This document shows, piece by piece, positions 49,953-59,517 of a DNA stretch of 64,000 bases. The DNA comes from Streptococcus pyogenes. Lineage in GTDB: Bacteria > Bacillota > Bacilli > Lactobacillales > Streptococcaceae. Position numbers and translations under genes: made by a program. How positions within the stretch are numbered: position 1 is the first letter of the stretch; each line of letters opens with the position of its first letter. The stretch spans positions 310,001-374,000 of the forward strand of contig NZ_LN831034.1 of the NCBI RefSeq assembly GCF_002055535.1, written 5' to 3'. The notes under the pieces are model-generated. The model saw only the letters and a list, made by a program, of their open reading frames with translations, was not told where the DNA came from and ran no database searches.

Positions 49953-50512
49953 TGGTCTTCTTCTCTTATCTGCTTTAGCATGCTTTCTTCTAGCTGTTTT
50001 TGTTGCTTTTCCTCTTCCTTTTTTTGAAGTGCTTCTTCAGCTTCTTTTTCTTTTTTTATAGTATCAGAGTCTCTATAGATATAGCTACCGACATAAAATC
50101 CGTCTTCTCCTTTAAATGAGAAAGTTAATTTTTCTCCTTTCTTCAAAGGATCTTCTCCTAAGTTAAGAATATAAGGTACTCCTGTATAATATTGACGATA
50201 AGGATCTGTTTTTGTTATATTTTTTTCGAGAATAGGACTAGCTAAAATTCCTCGTTCTTTACTGTTATGATCACATTGTCTGTAAAGATATACCCACCAT
50301 CCTTGAGGGATATATATTTTTACTACTTTACTACCAACATATAAGTCTTCTAGAGTGATTGTGTTGCCACTATAATCTTTAATTTTTTGTTGAGGTCCAT
50401 CCAAATCAAATTTTACTGGCTTTTGTGTACTACTTTGTTCATCCTCCGCTCTGACGCTACTAGTTACCCCGATGGCAAAGAGTGCCAGTAGCAAAGTTAA
50501 TGTCTTTTTCAT
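49880..50512 (-). CDS. Secreted protein of unknown function, paralogue 1
   Basis: A 210-residue secreted protein. Its signal peptide TLLLALFAIGVTSSVRA is followed by EDEQSS. The middle contains KIYIPQGWWVYLYRQ and LGEDPLKKGEKLTFSFKGEDGFYVGSYIYRDSDT. A charged coiled-coil stretch (KEKEAEEALQKKEEEKQQKQ) precedes the end, HKPWHQRLSESIQDQWWNFK. The paralogue at 52770-53384 has almost the same first 26 and last 23 residues but a diverged centre. The two bracket speJ. The function is unknown to me. Confidence 0.8.
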   Translation of the reverse strand: MKKTLTLLLALFAIGVTSSVRAEDEQSSTQKPVKFDLDGPQQKIKDYSGNTITLEDLYVGSKVVKIYIPQGWWVYLYRQCDHNSKERGILASPILEKNITKTDPYRQYYTGVPYILNLGEDPLKKGEKLTFSFKGEDGFYVGSYIYRDSDTIKKEKEAEEALQKKEEEKQQKQLEESMLKQIREEDHKPWHQRLSESIQDQWWNFKGLFQ

Positions 50513-50583
50513 TTCGTTCTCTCCTTTTGCTCATTTTTTAAGACAAGGCTTATTATACCAATTCTTGCGCTAAAAAGATAGGG
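50436..50583. repeat. Direct repeat B, copy 1 (promoter and signal-peptide region)
   Basis: About 148 nt covering the start codon, signal-peptide codons, ribosome binding site and extended -10 (TGGTATAAT on the minus strand). It is near-identical to 53308-53455. Confidence 0.85.
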
Positions 50584-51190
50584 ATTGATTGGCTGAGGCG
50601 ATCGGAGAAGTCCTAGATTTCTCTGAGTGGCTGCCACTCACTTAATGTTTCACTATTTTATTGGGATATGCTAATACTTCAAGATATCTTTATATCGTCT
50701 ATAGTCAAGAGCCTATTTGACACTTTATCTCTATGTAAATAATTTGCACACTCTGTTAAGTGCTCTTTTTGGTCGCTTATCCTCTTTTAAAGTTGTTTTA
50801 TGTCAGTTGAAAACGATGTTTCTTGAGTAACCTAACTTACCTGATATCTCGTATCGTGATACGTTATTTATCAATATTATGAAATAGAACAACGATATTA
50901 GGCATTCTTTTCGATTAACTTCGAATAGCTTAATAAATGTTTATCATCTGCAATTTTTAGCATAATTTAAAGAAATACGACTGTATCTTGATAGGTACTG
51001 TTTTTTGATGTCTTTAACAATATATTCTCAAATTTTCAAGAATAACTACCTTGCTAAAGATATATTTTATATTTTTAATTTTCTCATAAAAACAATCTAT
51101 CGAAAACTATTTACAAAAATAAAATTTATTATATAATAATCTAGTGTTTTTATAATTTATAGCACATGTAATTAAAAAAGGAAGGTTTTT
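50584..51190. other. AT-rich region without recognisable genes
   Basis: About 600 nt, markedly AT-rich, with no sustained reading frame on either strand. A short dyad (GTATCGTGATAC, about 50851-50862) is visible. A -10-like run, TTATATAATAATC, near 51128-51141 probably serves the small secreted-protein gene that follows. Confidence 0.5.
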
Positions 51191-51511
51191 ATGAAAAAAA
51201 CACTATTATTAAGTACTGCTGTTTTGACGCTAGCCGGTACTGTCGCCCTATTAACTCATTCTGTAGATGCATCGACTTATTCTTACTACAGCACTAGTCA
51301 TTTTTTAAGACAAGATGGAAGAGAGACTCTTAGAGAAGCTAAATATGCGGCAGAGTTACAAATTAGAAACTTGTTAAGTCAGTATCATATTAATGGAAAA
51401 GAATATAATAATTATTTCAGATATTATTATAGACAAGCTATGCAAGCTAGAAATATAGACGAAGTTAATAAAATCATTGAAGATTTAGAAAAAAACTTGC
51501 AAGCACAATAA
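51191..51511 (+). CDS. Small secreted protein (106 aa), paralogue of the 60634 gene
   Basis: A 106-residue protein with a signal peptide (MKKTLLLSTAVLTLAGTVALLTHSVDA, split here; likely cut after VDA). The mature helical domain is rich in Tyr and Arg, containing AAELQIRNLLSQYHING and NYFRYYYRQAMQARNIDEV. The same pattern (LQLRNIL, a Tyr cluster, a terminal acidic helix) occurs in the 113-residue protein at 60634-60975, so the two are homologous. The function is unknown. GGAAGG precedes the ATG. Confidence 0.75.
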   Translation: MKKTLLLSTAVLTLAGTVALLTHSVDASTYSYYSTSHFLRQDGRETLREAKYAAELQIRNLLSQYHINGKEYNNYFRYYYRQAMQARNIDEVNKIIEDLEKNLQAQ

Positions 51512-51823
51512 AGTAAAGATTAATCCAGATATATATAGTAGCAGAGTAATTCTCGCTGCTTTTTATTTCAACGCTTTACGTTTATGGATACCTCGCACAG
51601 TAATGACAAGCGCTCTTTTTGGTACTTTTATTGTCGTAAGAAATGAAGAAACGATTATTTTATTAGCCATAGCTACCCTCTAGCCATAAAAATACCTCTT
51701 AAGTAGATTTTGATTATTTAACCTGTCTACTTAAGAGGTATCATATCATATTTTATGAGCGGTTTTATATTTGGTATCAATATCTTATAGGGCAATTGAT
51801 CATATTTATTGAAAGCTCCTATC
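51512..51823. other. Spacer between the small secreted-protein gene and speJ
   Basis: Contains a weak hairpin after the upstream gene (AGCAG/CTGCT with T tail, about 51541-51562) and the strong inverted repeat listed separately. No gene is supported. Confidence 0.5.
51692..51741 (-). terminator. Terminator of speJ
   Basis: Perfect 16-bp inverted repeat 51692-51707 / 51726-51741 with an 18-nt loop. On the minus strand it is followed by TTTTT, matching the direction of speJ. Confidence 0.75.
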
Positions 51824-52522
51824 TTATTTAGTCCAAAGGTAAATATCAAAATGGCTGAAATCTTTCATATTTATAGTCTTATTGTCTTTATATTTTTTAA
51901 AAATATCACTCCTTGTACTAGATGAGGTTGCATCATATAAGTTAAAACTTTCATGTTTATTGCCATTGATCGCAATTTCTAATTGCCCTTTTATGTATGG
52001 AGAATTAGGATCATAAATTTTGTATGTTTGCATAAGATATTGTCTGATTTTGAAGTCAAATTCTTGAATCGTAAAAATAGGTTTATCTATTTTTATGGGA
52101 TTTATTAGTGTTTTTTGCTGGACTCCATCTATTAGTAAATTACCTACAATTTTACTATTTTCCGAATTACTGTTTACTGATGGTGTAACCCCACCATATA
52201 TATAATAAACATCATAACGAGTAAATATGTACGGAAGACCAAAAATATTTACTTTTTGATTTTTCGTAAACTTTGTTGTAATATAGCTCTCGACCTCAGA
52301 ATCAACTGAAAAATTTTTCTTTTTATAACTGGAAATATCAATATAAAAATCATGAGTAGTCAAGTAATCAATATTACAATTCGTATAATCTACTGGTATG
52401 ATTTCGTATGCGTAATTTAATTGTAGCTTAACGTCTTTAATATTTTCACTATCTGATTTTACACTTCCGTACCCATGAAAGATTATTATAACTAAAATTA
52501 TTGTTTTTATTATTCTTTTCAT
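51824..52522 (-). CDS. speJ: Streptococcal pyrogenic exotoxin J (superantigen)
   Basis: A 232-residue superantigen with a signal peptide ending near VKSDSENIK. The first domain is an OB-fold with YIYGGVTPS (staphylococcal/streptococcal toxin signature). The beta-grasp domain contains TIQEFDFKIRQYLMQTYKIY, the family signature 2. The C-terminal HFD (SHFDIYLW) fits the zinc site used by SpeC-group toxins to bind MHC class II. SpeJ crosslinks MHC II and certain T-cell receptor V-beta chains. A GAGGAGAGGT ribosome binding site touches the ATG. It is chromosomal, with no phage genes around, as known for speJ. Confidence 0.93.
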   Translation of the reverse strand: MKRIIKTIILVIIIFHGYGSVKSDSENIKDVKLQLNYAYEIIPVDYTNCNIDYLTTHDFYIDISSYKKKNFSVDSEVESYITTKFTKNQKVNIFGLPYIFTRYDVYYIYGGVTPSVNSNSENSKIVGNLLIDGVQQKTLINPIKIDKPIFTIQEFDFKIRQYLMQTYKIYDPNSPYIKGQLEIAINGNKHESFNLYDATSSSTRSDIFKKYKDNKTINMKDFSHFDIYLWTK

Positions 52523-52713
52523 ACCTCTCCTCGTTCACCTCGTACCCCACAAACTACTTTATCCTAAAAAACCATAAAATCAACATTGAGGACTTTTTTG
52601 GTTCCCATAAATTGTTAACTATGTCATTTTAGAGCAATCATATAGAGACTAAGATATAATTTTACCAAAGTTTTGAAAGCTATTGAAGAGTATCTTGATT
52701 TTGTCTAGGTTCT

Positions 52714-52735
52714 AAGCACCTGTAAGGGTGCTTTT
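52714..52735 (+). terminator. Hairpin, duplicate of the 49821 terminator
   Basis: Stem AAGCACC / GGTGCTT with a T run on the plus strand. It is part of the duplicated block. Confidence 0.55.
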
Positions 52736-52842
52736 TGTGCTTTAGCCAACCTCATAGTCTAGTAAACCCTCACTGAAACAGTCCCTTAAAGTTCCACCAC
52801 TGATCTTGGATGTTTTCGCTTAACCGCTGATGCCAAGGTTTA
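52727..52842. repeat. Direct repeat A, copy 2
   Basis: About 116 nt matching 49838-49952 with a handful of differences. It covers the 3' end of the second secreted paralogue. Confidence 0.85.
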
Positions 52843-53384
52843 TTAGCCTCTCTTTCGGTTTGTTTTTTAAACATCTCTAGTGCATCATTTTCAAGATCTT
52901 GTCTCTCTAGGTCATCCTCAATTTTCTTAATTTCTTCTTCGTATTGTTTGTCTTCTTTTATGGATAGTGAATCTCTATAGAAGCAGTAACCTGCTCCCCA
53001 AAAATCTTCATCTCTGAATGTCAAAGTGACTCTCTCACCTTTTGTAAGTTGGGATGATAATTTAATAGTATGTTGGGTACCATAAGGTAATCTTTTAGAA
53101 AATTGACCTTCTTTATTCTCTGAGCTATTGCTTAAAGGTTTTTGTTCTCCAGAATTAGAAATGCTTGATTTTGGTGAATGTTCTCTAGAAATTTTGACCG
53201 ACCAAGCTTGAGGAAGCCAGACTTTGATTTTAGATTCTCCAACAGAAAAATCTGATACACTAACTTCTTTTACTTTTTCCTGTAATCCATCAAGTATAAA
53301 CTTATTCTGTTCATCCTCCGCTCTGACGCTACTAGTTACCCCGATGGCAAAGAGTGCCAGTAGCAAGGTTAATGTTTTTTTCAT
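52770..53384 (-). CDS. Secreted protein of unknown function, paralogue 2
   Basis: A 204-residue secreted protein with the same signal peptide (TLLLALFAIGVTSSVRA) and C-terminus (KPWHQRLSENIQDQWWNFK) as the 49880-50512 product. The centres align only loosely: KVWLPQAWSVKISREHS against KIYIPQGWWVYLYRQCD, and LTKGERVTLTFRDEDFWGAG against LKKGEKLTFSFKGEDGFYVG. Coiled-coil-prone residues (KQYEEEIKKIEDDLERQDLE) precede the end. The common ends and diverged core suggest duplication with gene conversion at the ends or diversifying selection in the middle. Function unknown. Confidence 0.8.
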   Translation of the reverse strand: MKKTLTLLLALFAIGVTSSVRAEDEQNKFILDGLQEKVKEVSVSDFSVGESKIKVWLPQAWSVKISREHSPKSSISNSGEQKPLSNSSENKEGQFSKRLPYGTQHTIKLSSQLTKGERVTLTFRDEDFWGAGYCFYRDSLSIKEDKQYEEEIKKIEDDLERQDLENDALEMFKKQTEREANKPWHQRLSENIQDQWWNFKGLFQ

Positions 53385-53455
53385 TTTTTCCTCTCCTTTT
53401 GCTCATTTTTAAGATAAGACTTATTATACCAATTCTTGCGCTAAAAAGATAGGGA
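53308..53455. repeat. Direct repeat B, copy 2
   Basis: About 148 nt matching 50436-50583. It includes the promoter, ribosome binding site and signal-peptide codons of paralogue 2. Confidence 0.85.
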
Positions 53456-53744
53456 GTTTATGTCTTGTGGTTGGGAAATGGCGTGACTATTCTTGGTAGG
53501 GGCAGACAGGTTTTTTCCTAGCCAGTTGCTAACCGTTACCCTTTTACCTTTGCAAGCCGTTTGGGCATCAGGTCGTGTTTTGAGGTTGCCAATACTTTTA
53601 GTTGCTTTTTGACAAAAATGCGTTATGATAGACTAAATAAAAGAAGATAGCATTTTCGATGAATGATGCGTGAGTCCACAAATTTATTTTTAGGAGTTTA
53701 TAGACTGCCTAAAAGTGTCTATTTCGTCAATAAAGGAGAACAAT
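53456..53744. other. Spacer before the DUF2829 gene
   Basis: No gene is supported. It holds the upstream flank of the duplicated promoter and the AAAGGAG ribosome binding site for the next gene. No clear operator is seen. Confidence 0.5.
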
Positions 53745-53981
53745 ATGACATTTGAAGAGATTTTACCAGGTTTAAAAGCCAAGAAAAAATATGTACGTAC
53801 AGGTTGGGGTGGCGCTGAAAATTATGTGCAGTTGTTTGATACCCTTGAAGTGGATGGGAAAGTACTACAGGCGACGCCTTATTTTCTGATTCATGTTACT
53901 GGTGCAGGTGAAGGTTTTTCCATGTGGGCACCGACACCATGTGATGTGTTAGCAGAGGATTGGATTGAGGTCAATGACTAA
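53745..53981 (+). CDS. DUF2829 (Tad2-family) protein
   Basis: A 78-residue protein with the DUF2829 pattern: TFEEILPGLKAKKKYVRTGW (2-21), an internal beta-strand region, then MWAPTPCDVLAEDWIEV at the end. Phage proteins of this family include Tad2, which sequesters the cyclic-ADP-ribose signal of Thoeris defence. The natural role of chromosomal members is unknown. The ATG at 53745 is set by AAAGGAG, and an earlier in-frame start at 53715 is less likely. It overlaps the next gene by 8 nt. Confidence 0.8.
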   Translation: MTFEEILPGLKAKKKYVRTGWGGAENYVQLFDTLEVDGKVLQATPYFLIHVTGAGEGFSMWAPTPCDVLAEDWIEVND

Positions 53982-54672
53982 AGTTGTTTTAGTGACGGGC
54001 TGTGCTAGTGGGATTGGTTATGCACAGGCCCGCTATTTTTTGAAACAAGGGCATCACGTATATGGTGTGGATAAGTCGGATAAACCGGACTTAAGCGGTA
54101 ACTTTCACTTTATCAAATTGGATTTATCCTCTGAGTTAGCCCCACTATTTAAAGTGGTCCCCAGTGTTGATATTTTGTGTAATACTGCAGGGATTTTAGA
54201 TGCCTACAAGCCACTTTTAGACGTCAGTGATGAAGAAGTGGAACACCTATTTGATATTAATTTTTTTGCGACGGTGAAGTTAACACGTCATTATCTTAGA
54301 CGTATGGTGGAAAAGCAGTCAGGTGTTATCATCAATATGTGCTCAATAGCAAGTTTTATAGCGGGTGGCGGTGGTGTTGCCTATACGAGTTCTAAGCATG
54401 CCCTTGCGGGATTCACGCGCCAGCTGGCTTTGGATTACGCCAAAGATCAGATTCACATTTTTGGTATAGCACCAGGTGCTGTCAAAACCGCTATGACGGC
54501 TAACGATTTTGAGCCTGGTGGCTTAGCAGACTGGGTAGCTCGTGAGACGCCAATTGGGCGTTGGACTAAACCAGATGAAGTTGCTGAATTAACGGGATTT
54601 CTTGCTTCAGGAAAAGCGAGATCAATGCAAGGCGAGATTGTCAAAATTGACGGTGGCTGGACTTTGAAATGA
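53974..54672 (+). CDS. Short-chain dehydrogenase/reductase
   Basis: A 232-residue SDR oxidoreductase with TGCASGIGYAQARYF (cofactor loop, about 8-22), NTAGILDAY, the catalytic Ser region (MCSIASFIAGGGG) and YTSSKHAL (YxxxK). It resembles 3-oxoacyl-ACP reductase and 3-ketoacyl reductases, but no fatty-acid genes are nearby, so the substrate is unassigned. The ATG at 53974 overlaps the DUF2829 stop, and GAGG lies just before. Confidence 0.88.
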   Translation: MTKVVLVTGCASGIGYAQARYFLKQGHHVYGVDKSDKPDLSGNFHFIKLDLSSELAPLFKVVPSVDILCNTAGILDAYKPLLDVSDEEVEHLFDINFFATVKLTRHYLRRMVEKQSGVIINMCSIASFIAGGGGVAYTSSKHALAGFTRQLALDYAKDQIHIFGIAPGAVKTAMTANDFEPGGLADWVARETPIGRWTKPDEVAELTGFLASGKARSMQGEIVKIDGGWTLK

Positions 54673-54747
54673 TCACATGCCTTAGCTTGAGCTGGCGCAG
54701 TAAGCCCTAGAGGTGTGATGAGTCAAACAGTCAAAGGAGATGAACAA

Positions 54748-55707
54748 ATGAAATTAGCGGTTTTGGGGACAGGTATGATTGTTAAGGAAGTTTTGCCTGT
54801 CTTGCAGAAAATTGATGGTATTGATTTAGTTGCTATCTTATCAACAGTTAGAAGTTTAACGACAGCTAAAGACCTCGCTAAGGCACATCACATGCCTCTA
54901 GCTACGAGTAAATATGAGGCTATCTTAGGCAATGAGGAGATTGACACGGTTTATATTGGACTGCCGAATCACCTGCATTTTGCCTATGCTAAGGAGGCCC
55001 TTCTAGCTGGCAAACATGTCATTTGTGAAAAGCCCTTTACCATGACAGCAGGAGAATTAGATGAACTGGTGGTAATCGCTAGAAAACGAAAACTCATTTT
55101 GTTAGAAGCGATTACGAATCAGTACCTGAGTAACATGACCTTTATCAAAGAGCATCTTGACCAACTTGGCGATATCAAAATTGTAGAATGCAATTATTCA
55201 CAATATTCTTCACGCTACGATGCCTTCAAACGAGGTGATATCGCGCCAGCTTTTAATCCTAAAATGGGTGGTGGAGCTTTACGTGATTTAAACATCTACA
55301 ACATTCATTTTGTGGTAGGGTTATTTGGTCGCCCTAAAACGGTTCAATATTTAGCCAATGTCGAAAAAGGCATTGACACCTCAGGCATGCTTGTCATGGA
55401 CTATGAGCAGTTTAAAGTGGTGTGTATCGGGGCCAAAGACTGCACTGCAGAAATCAAATCAACCATCCAAGGTAACAAAGGGTCACTGGCAGTGCTTGGA
55501 GCAACAAATACCCTCCCTCAGGTTCAGTTAAGTCTACACGGTCACGAACCACAAGTGATTAACCACAACAAGCATGACCACCGGATGTATGAAGAGTTTG
55601 TCGCTTTTAGGGACATGATTGACCAAAGAGACTTTGAGAAAGTGAATCAGGCTTTGGAACATAGCCGAGCTGTCATGGCTGTGTTGGAGCGCGCTGTTCA
55701 TTCGTGA
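54748..55707 (+). CDS. Gfo/Idh/MocA-family oxidoreductase
   Basis: A 319-residue NAD(P)-dependent dehydrogenase: Rossmann fold with LAVLGTGMIVKEVLPVLQ (3-20), the EKPFT motif (VICEKPFTMTAGEL, about 91-104) and a C-terminal alpha/beta domain with GGGALRDLNIYNIHFVVGLF. Family members oxidise or reduce sugars and related polyols. The substrate is unknown. The start ATG 54748 has AAAGGAG upstream. It probably forms a unit with the preceding SDR and DUF2829 genes. Confidence 0.9.
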   Translation: MKLAVLGTGMIVKEVLPVLQKIDGIDLVAILSTVRSLTTAKDLAKAHHMPLATSKYEAILGNEEIDTVYIGLPNHLHFAYAKEALLAGKHVICEKPFTMTAGELDELVVIARKRKLILLEAITNQYLSNMTFIKEHLDQLGDIKIVECNYSQYSSRYDAFKRGDIAPAFNPKMGGGALRDLNIYNIHFVVGLFGRPKTVQYLANVEKGIDTSGMLVMDYEQFKVVCIGAKDCTAEIKSTIQGNKGSLAVLGATNTLPQVQLSLHGHEPQVINHNKHDHRMYEEFVAFRDMIDQRDFEKVNQALEHSRAVMAVLERAVHS

Positions 55708-55770
55708 TGGTAATCTGGTAGCCATTGCCTTTTGTGCAGGTGCTATGGTAATGGTTGAAAGACGTGTTTT

Positions 55771-55799
55771 CACGAGGGGGAGCCCCCTCGTGCTTTTTT
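55771..55799 (+). terminator. Terminator after the Gfo/Idh gene
   Basis: GC-rich perfect stem CACGAGGGGG / CCCCCTCGTG with a 2-nt gap and a T run. Confidence 0.92.
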
Positions 55800-55956
55800 G
55801 GCAAAAATAACTTGTTCAGGATTTGGGCTTTCTTTGTGAGATGAGAGATGCCTGACGAATTGATTTGATTAAAATAATGATAAAGCCAAACGATTTAAGA
55901 AATGACCGTTCGGAAATTCTGCCCCAAAGGGGCTCTAGAAGCAGTAAAATCGAATT

Positions 55957-55993
55957 TGTAAGCGTTGACACTGTTGCATAACTCTGTTACACT
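55957..55993 (+). promoter_or_regulatory. Organophosphate-transporter promoter with cre site
   Basis: -35 TTGACA (55965-55970), 17-bp spacer, -10 TACACT (55988-55993). TGTAAGCGTTGACA (55957-55970) matches the CcpA cre consensus at 13 of 14 positions and overlaps the -35, predicting glucose repression. Confidence 0.7.
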
Positions 55994-56039
55994 AAGAGAA
56001 TGTCATGACAAAAATTACAGTGTAGGAGTTTAATTGTTT

Positions 56040-57377
56040 ATGGAAGAGGATTATAACAAAAGAGAACCTGAGAAGTTTACGCAATTTCTGCGCCGTCAAA
56101 AGGTCGTCTTTTTTGTCGCATTTTTTGGTTATGTGTGTGCTTACTTGGTACGCAACAATTTCAAACTAATGTCAAACACTATTATGGTGCAAAATGGTTG
56201 GGACAAGGCTCAAATTGCGATCTTGTTATCGTGTTTGACCGTTTCTTATGGCTTAGCAAAATTCTATATGGGAGCCTTAGGGGATCGTGTTAGCTTGAGG
56301 AAGCTCTTTTCAATCAGCTTGGGTGCAAGCGCTTTGATTTGTATTTTAATTGGTTTTTTCAATAGTTCAATGGTGGTATTAGGAATACTGCTAGTCTTGT
56401 GTGGTGTCGTACAAGGTGCCTTGGCACCTGCCTCACAAGCCATGATTGCCAATTATTTTCCAAATAAAACACGCGGCGGAGCCATCGCTGGATGGAACAT
56501 TTCTCAAAACATGGGATCAGCCCTCTTGCCATTAACCATCGCCTTGCTCACCAGTATGGGCTTGGTGGTACCAGCTAATGGCAATATTTTACTTGCCTTT
56601 TTAATCCCTGGCGTTTTAGTGTTCTTGTTTGCTTTGTGTTGCTGGAAGCTTGGCGGTGATAACCCTGAGTCTGAGGGACTTGACTCTCTTCGAACGATGT
56701 ATGGTGATGCGGGCGAGTCAGCTGTTGCCAGTGAAGAAGAAAAGCATAACCTGTCTTATTGGCAACTCATCTGGAAATACGTTTTTTGTAACCCGTCGCT
56801 CTTACTTGTTGCTGCTGTCAATGTGGCCCTTTATTTTGTTCGTTTTGGGATTGAAGACTGGATGCCGATCTACTTGTCACAAGTAGCCAATATGTCAGAG
56901 GCTCATATCCATTTTGCGATTTCAATGTTAGAGTGGGTCGCTATTCCAGGCTCGCTGGTATTTGCGTGGTTAGCGGTTCGTTATCCTAATAAAATGGCCA
57001 AGGTTGGGGCTATTGGGCTTTTTGTGTTAGCGGCTATTGTCTTTGTCTATGAACGCTTGACTGCCACAGGTGCTCCAAATTATTTCTTGTTGCTTGTTAT
57101 TGCAGGTATTTTAGGGTCATTGATTTATGGCCCACAGTTGATCGTGAATATTTTAACAATCAACTTTGTTCCTTTAAATGTTGCAGGAACAGCGATTGGT
57201 TTTGTAGGAGTAACAGCTTATCTCATCGGCAATATGGGAGCAAACTGGCTGATGCCGATTTTGGCAGATGGTTTTGGCTGGTTTTGGTCATATATTGTCG
57301 TTGCAGCCTTATCTGCTTTTTCAGCGGTTGGTTATTTGATTTTAGCCAAACGTGAGGAAGAAATCATCAAAGATTAG
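56040..57377 (+). CDS. Organophosphate:phosphate antiporter family transporter (UhpT/UhpC/GlpT type)
   Basis: A 445-residue major-facilitator protein with 12 helices of the OPA family. Visible signatures are AYLVRNNFKLMSNTIM near helix 1, KFYMGALGDRVSLRKLF between helices 2 and 3, and GGAIAGWNISQNMGSALLPL around helix 5. Relatives import hexose-6-phosphate, glycerol-3-phosphate or phosphoglycerate. The specific substrate is not readable. AGGAG lies 11 nt from ATG 56040 and 5 nt from an in-frame TTG at 56034, so the start could be the TTG. The upstream cre site ties it to carbon catabolite control. Confidence 0.85.
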   Translation: MEEDYNKREPEKFTQFLRRQKVVFFVAFFGYVCAYLVRNNFKLMSNTIMVQNGWDKAQIAILLSCLTVSYGLAKFYMGALGDRVSLRKLFSISLGASALICILIGFFNSSMVVLGILLVLCGVVQGALAPASQAMIANYFPNKTRGGAIAGWNISQNMGSALLPLTIALLTSMGLVVPANGNILLAFLIPGVLVFLFALCCWKLGGDNPESEGLDSLRTMYGDAGESAVASEEEKHNLSYWQLIWKYVFCNPSLLLVAAVNVALYFVRFGIEDWMPIYLSQVANMSEAHIHFAISMLEWVAIPGSLVFAWLAVRYPNKMAKVGAIGLFVLAAIVFVYERLTATGAPNYFLLLVIAGILGSLIYGPQLIVNILTINFVPLNVAGTAIGFVGVTAYLIGNMGANWLMPILADGFGWFWSYIVVAALSAFSAVGYLILAKREEEIIKD

Positions 57378-57394
57378 CTAGGCAAATGCCTAAG

Positions 57395-57430
57395 AAAGAC
57401 AGACTTATTGCTGAAGTCCTGTCTTTTTTA
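57395..57430 (+). terminator. Terminator after the OPA transporter
   Basis: Stem AAAGACAGACTT / AAGTCCTGTCTTT with one bulged C, followed by T. Confidence 0.8.
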
Positions 57431-57477
57431 GTTATCACAAGCCGCAAATGACACTATAAAAGACAAGAAAATGCTAG

Positions 57478-58932
<1,455 letters not shown>

Positions 58933-58962
58933 TTCAAGATCTATTTAGTAAGGAGGCCAGGC

Positions 58963-59517
58963 ATGAAATTTGAAGAAAAAACGCTTAAGAGACAAACAGT
59001 TTTTGATGGTCATATTTTTAAAGTTGTTGTGGATGATGTTGAACTTCCCAACAATCTGGGGCAATCCAAGCGAGAATTAATTTTTCATCGTGGTGCCGTT
59101 GCTGTTTTGGCTATTACTCCTGAACGTAAGATTGTCCTTGTCAAACAATACCGTAAGGCTATTGAACGTGTCTCATACGAGATCCCAGCGGGTAAGCTAG
59201 AGATTGGTGAGGAAGGCTCAAAGCTAAAAGCTGCTGCACGTGAGCTAGAAGAAGAAACAGCCTATACGGGGACATTGACGTTTTTGTATGAATTTTATAC
59301 AGCGATTGGTTTTTGCAACGAAAAAATCACACTTTTCTTAGCGACAGACCTAATACAAGTTGCCAATCCCAAACCTCAAGACGACGATGAAGTTATCGAG
59401 GTCTTAGAGTTGACATATCAAGAGTGCATGGACTTAGTCGCTCAAGGTAAACTTGCTGACGCTAAAACGTTGATTGCTTTGCAATACTATGCCTTACATT
59501 TTGGAGGTGAGCAGTGA
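58963..59517 (+). CDS. nudF: NUDIX hydrolase, ADP-ribose pyrophosphatase type
   Basis: A 184-residue NUDIX enzyme with the box GKLEIGEEG...AARELEEETAYTG (about 75-102), which provides the REUxEE metal site. It should hydrolyse ADP-ribose to AMP and ribose-5-phosphate. GGAGG precedes the ATG and the stop overlaps macP by one base (TGATG). Confidence 0.92.
   Translation: MKFEEKTLKRQTVFDGHIFKVVVDDVELPNNLGQSKRELIFHRGAVAVLAITPERKIVLVKQYRKAIERVSYEIPAGKLEIGEEGSKLKAAARELEEETAYTGTLTFLYEFYTAIGFCNEKITLFLATDLIQVANPKPQDDDEVIEVLELTYQECMDLVAQGKLADAKTLIALQYYALHFGGEQ

Noticed and set aside
47514-53455. A prophage carrying speJ
   Set aside because: No integrase, capsid, lysis or holin genes are present. Neighbours are ordinary chromosomal genes and speJ is known as chromosomal.
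53745-53981. A complete Thoeris defence system around the DUF2829 gene
   Set aside because: No TIR-domain or ThsA-like (SIR2/SLOG or Macro) effector is encoded in the surrounding 10 kb.
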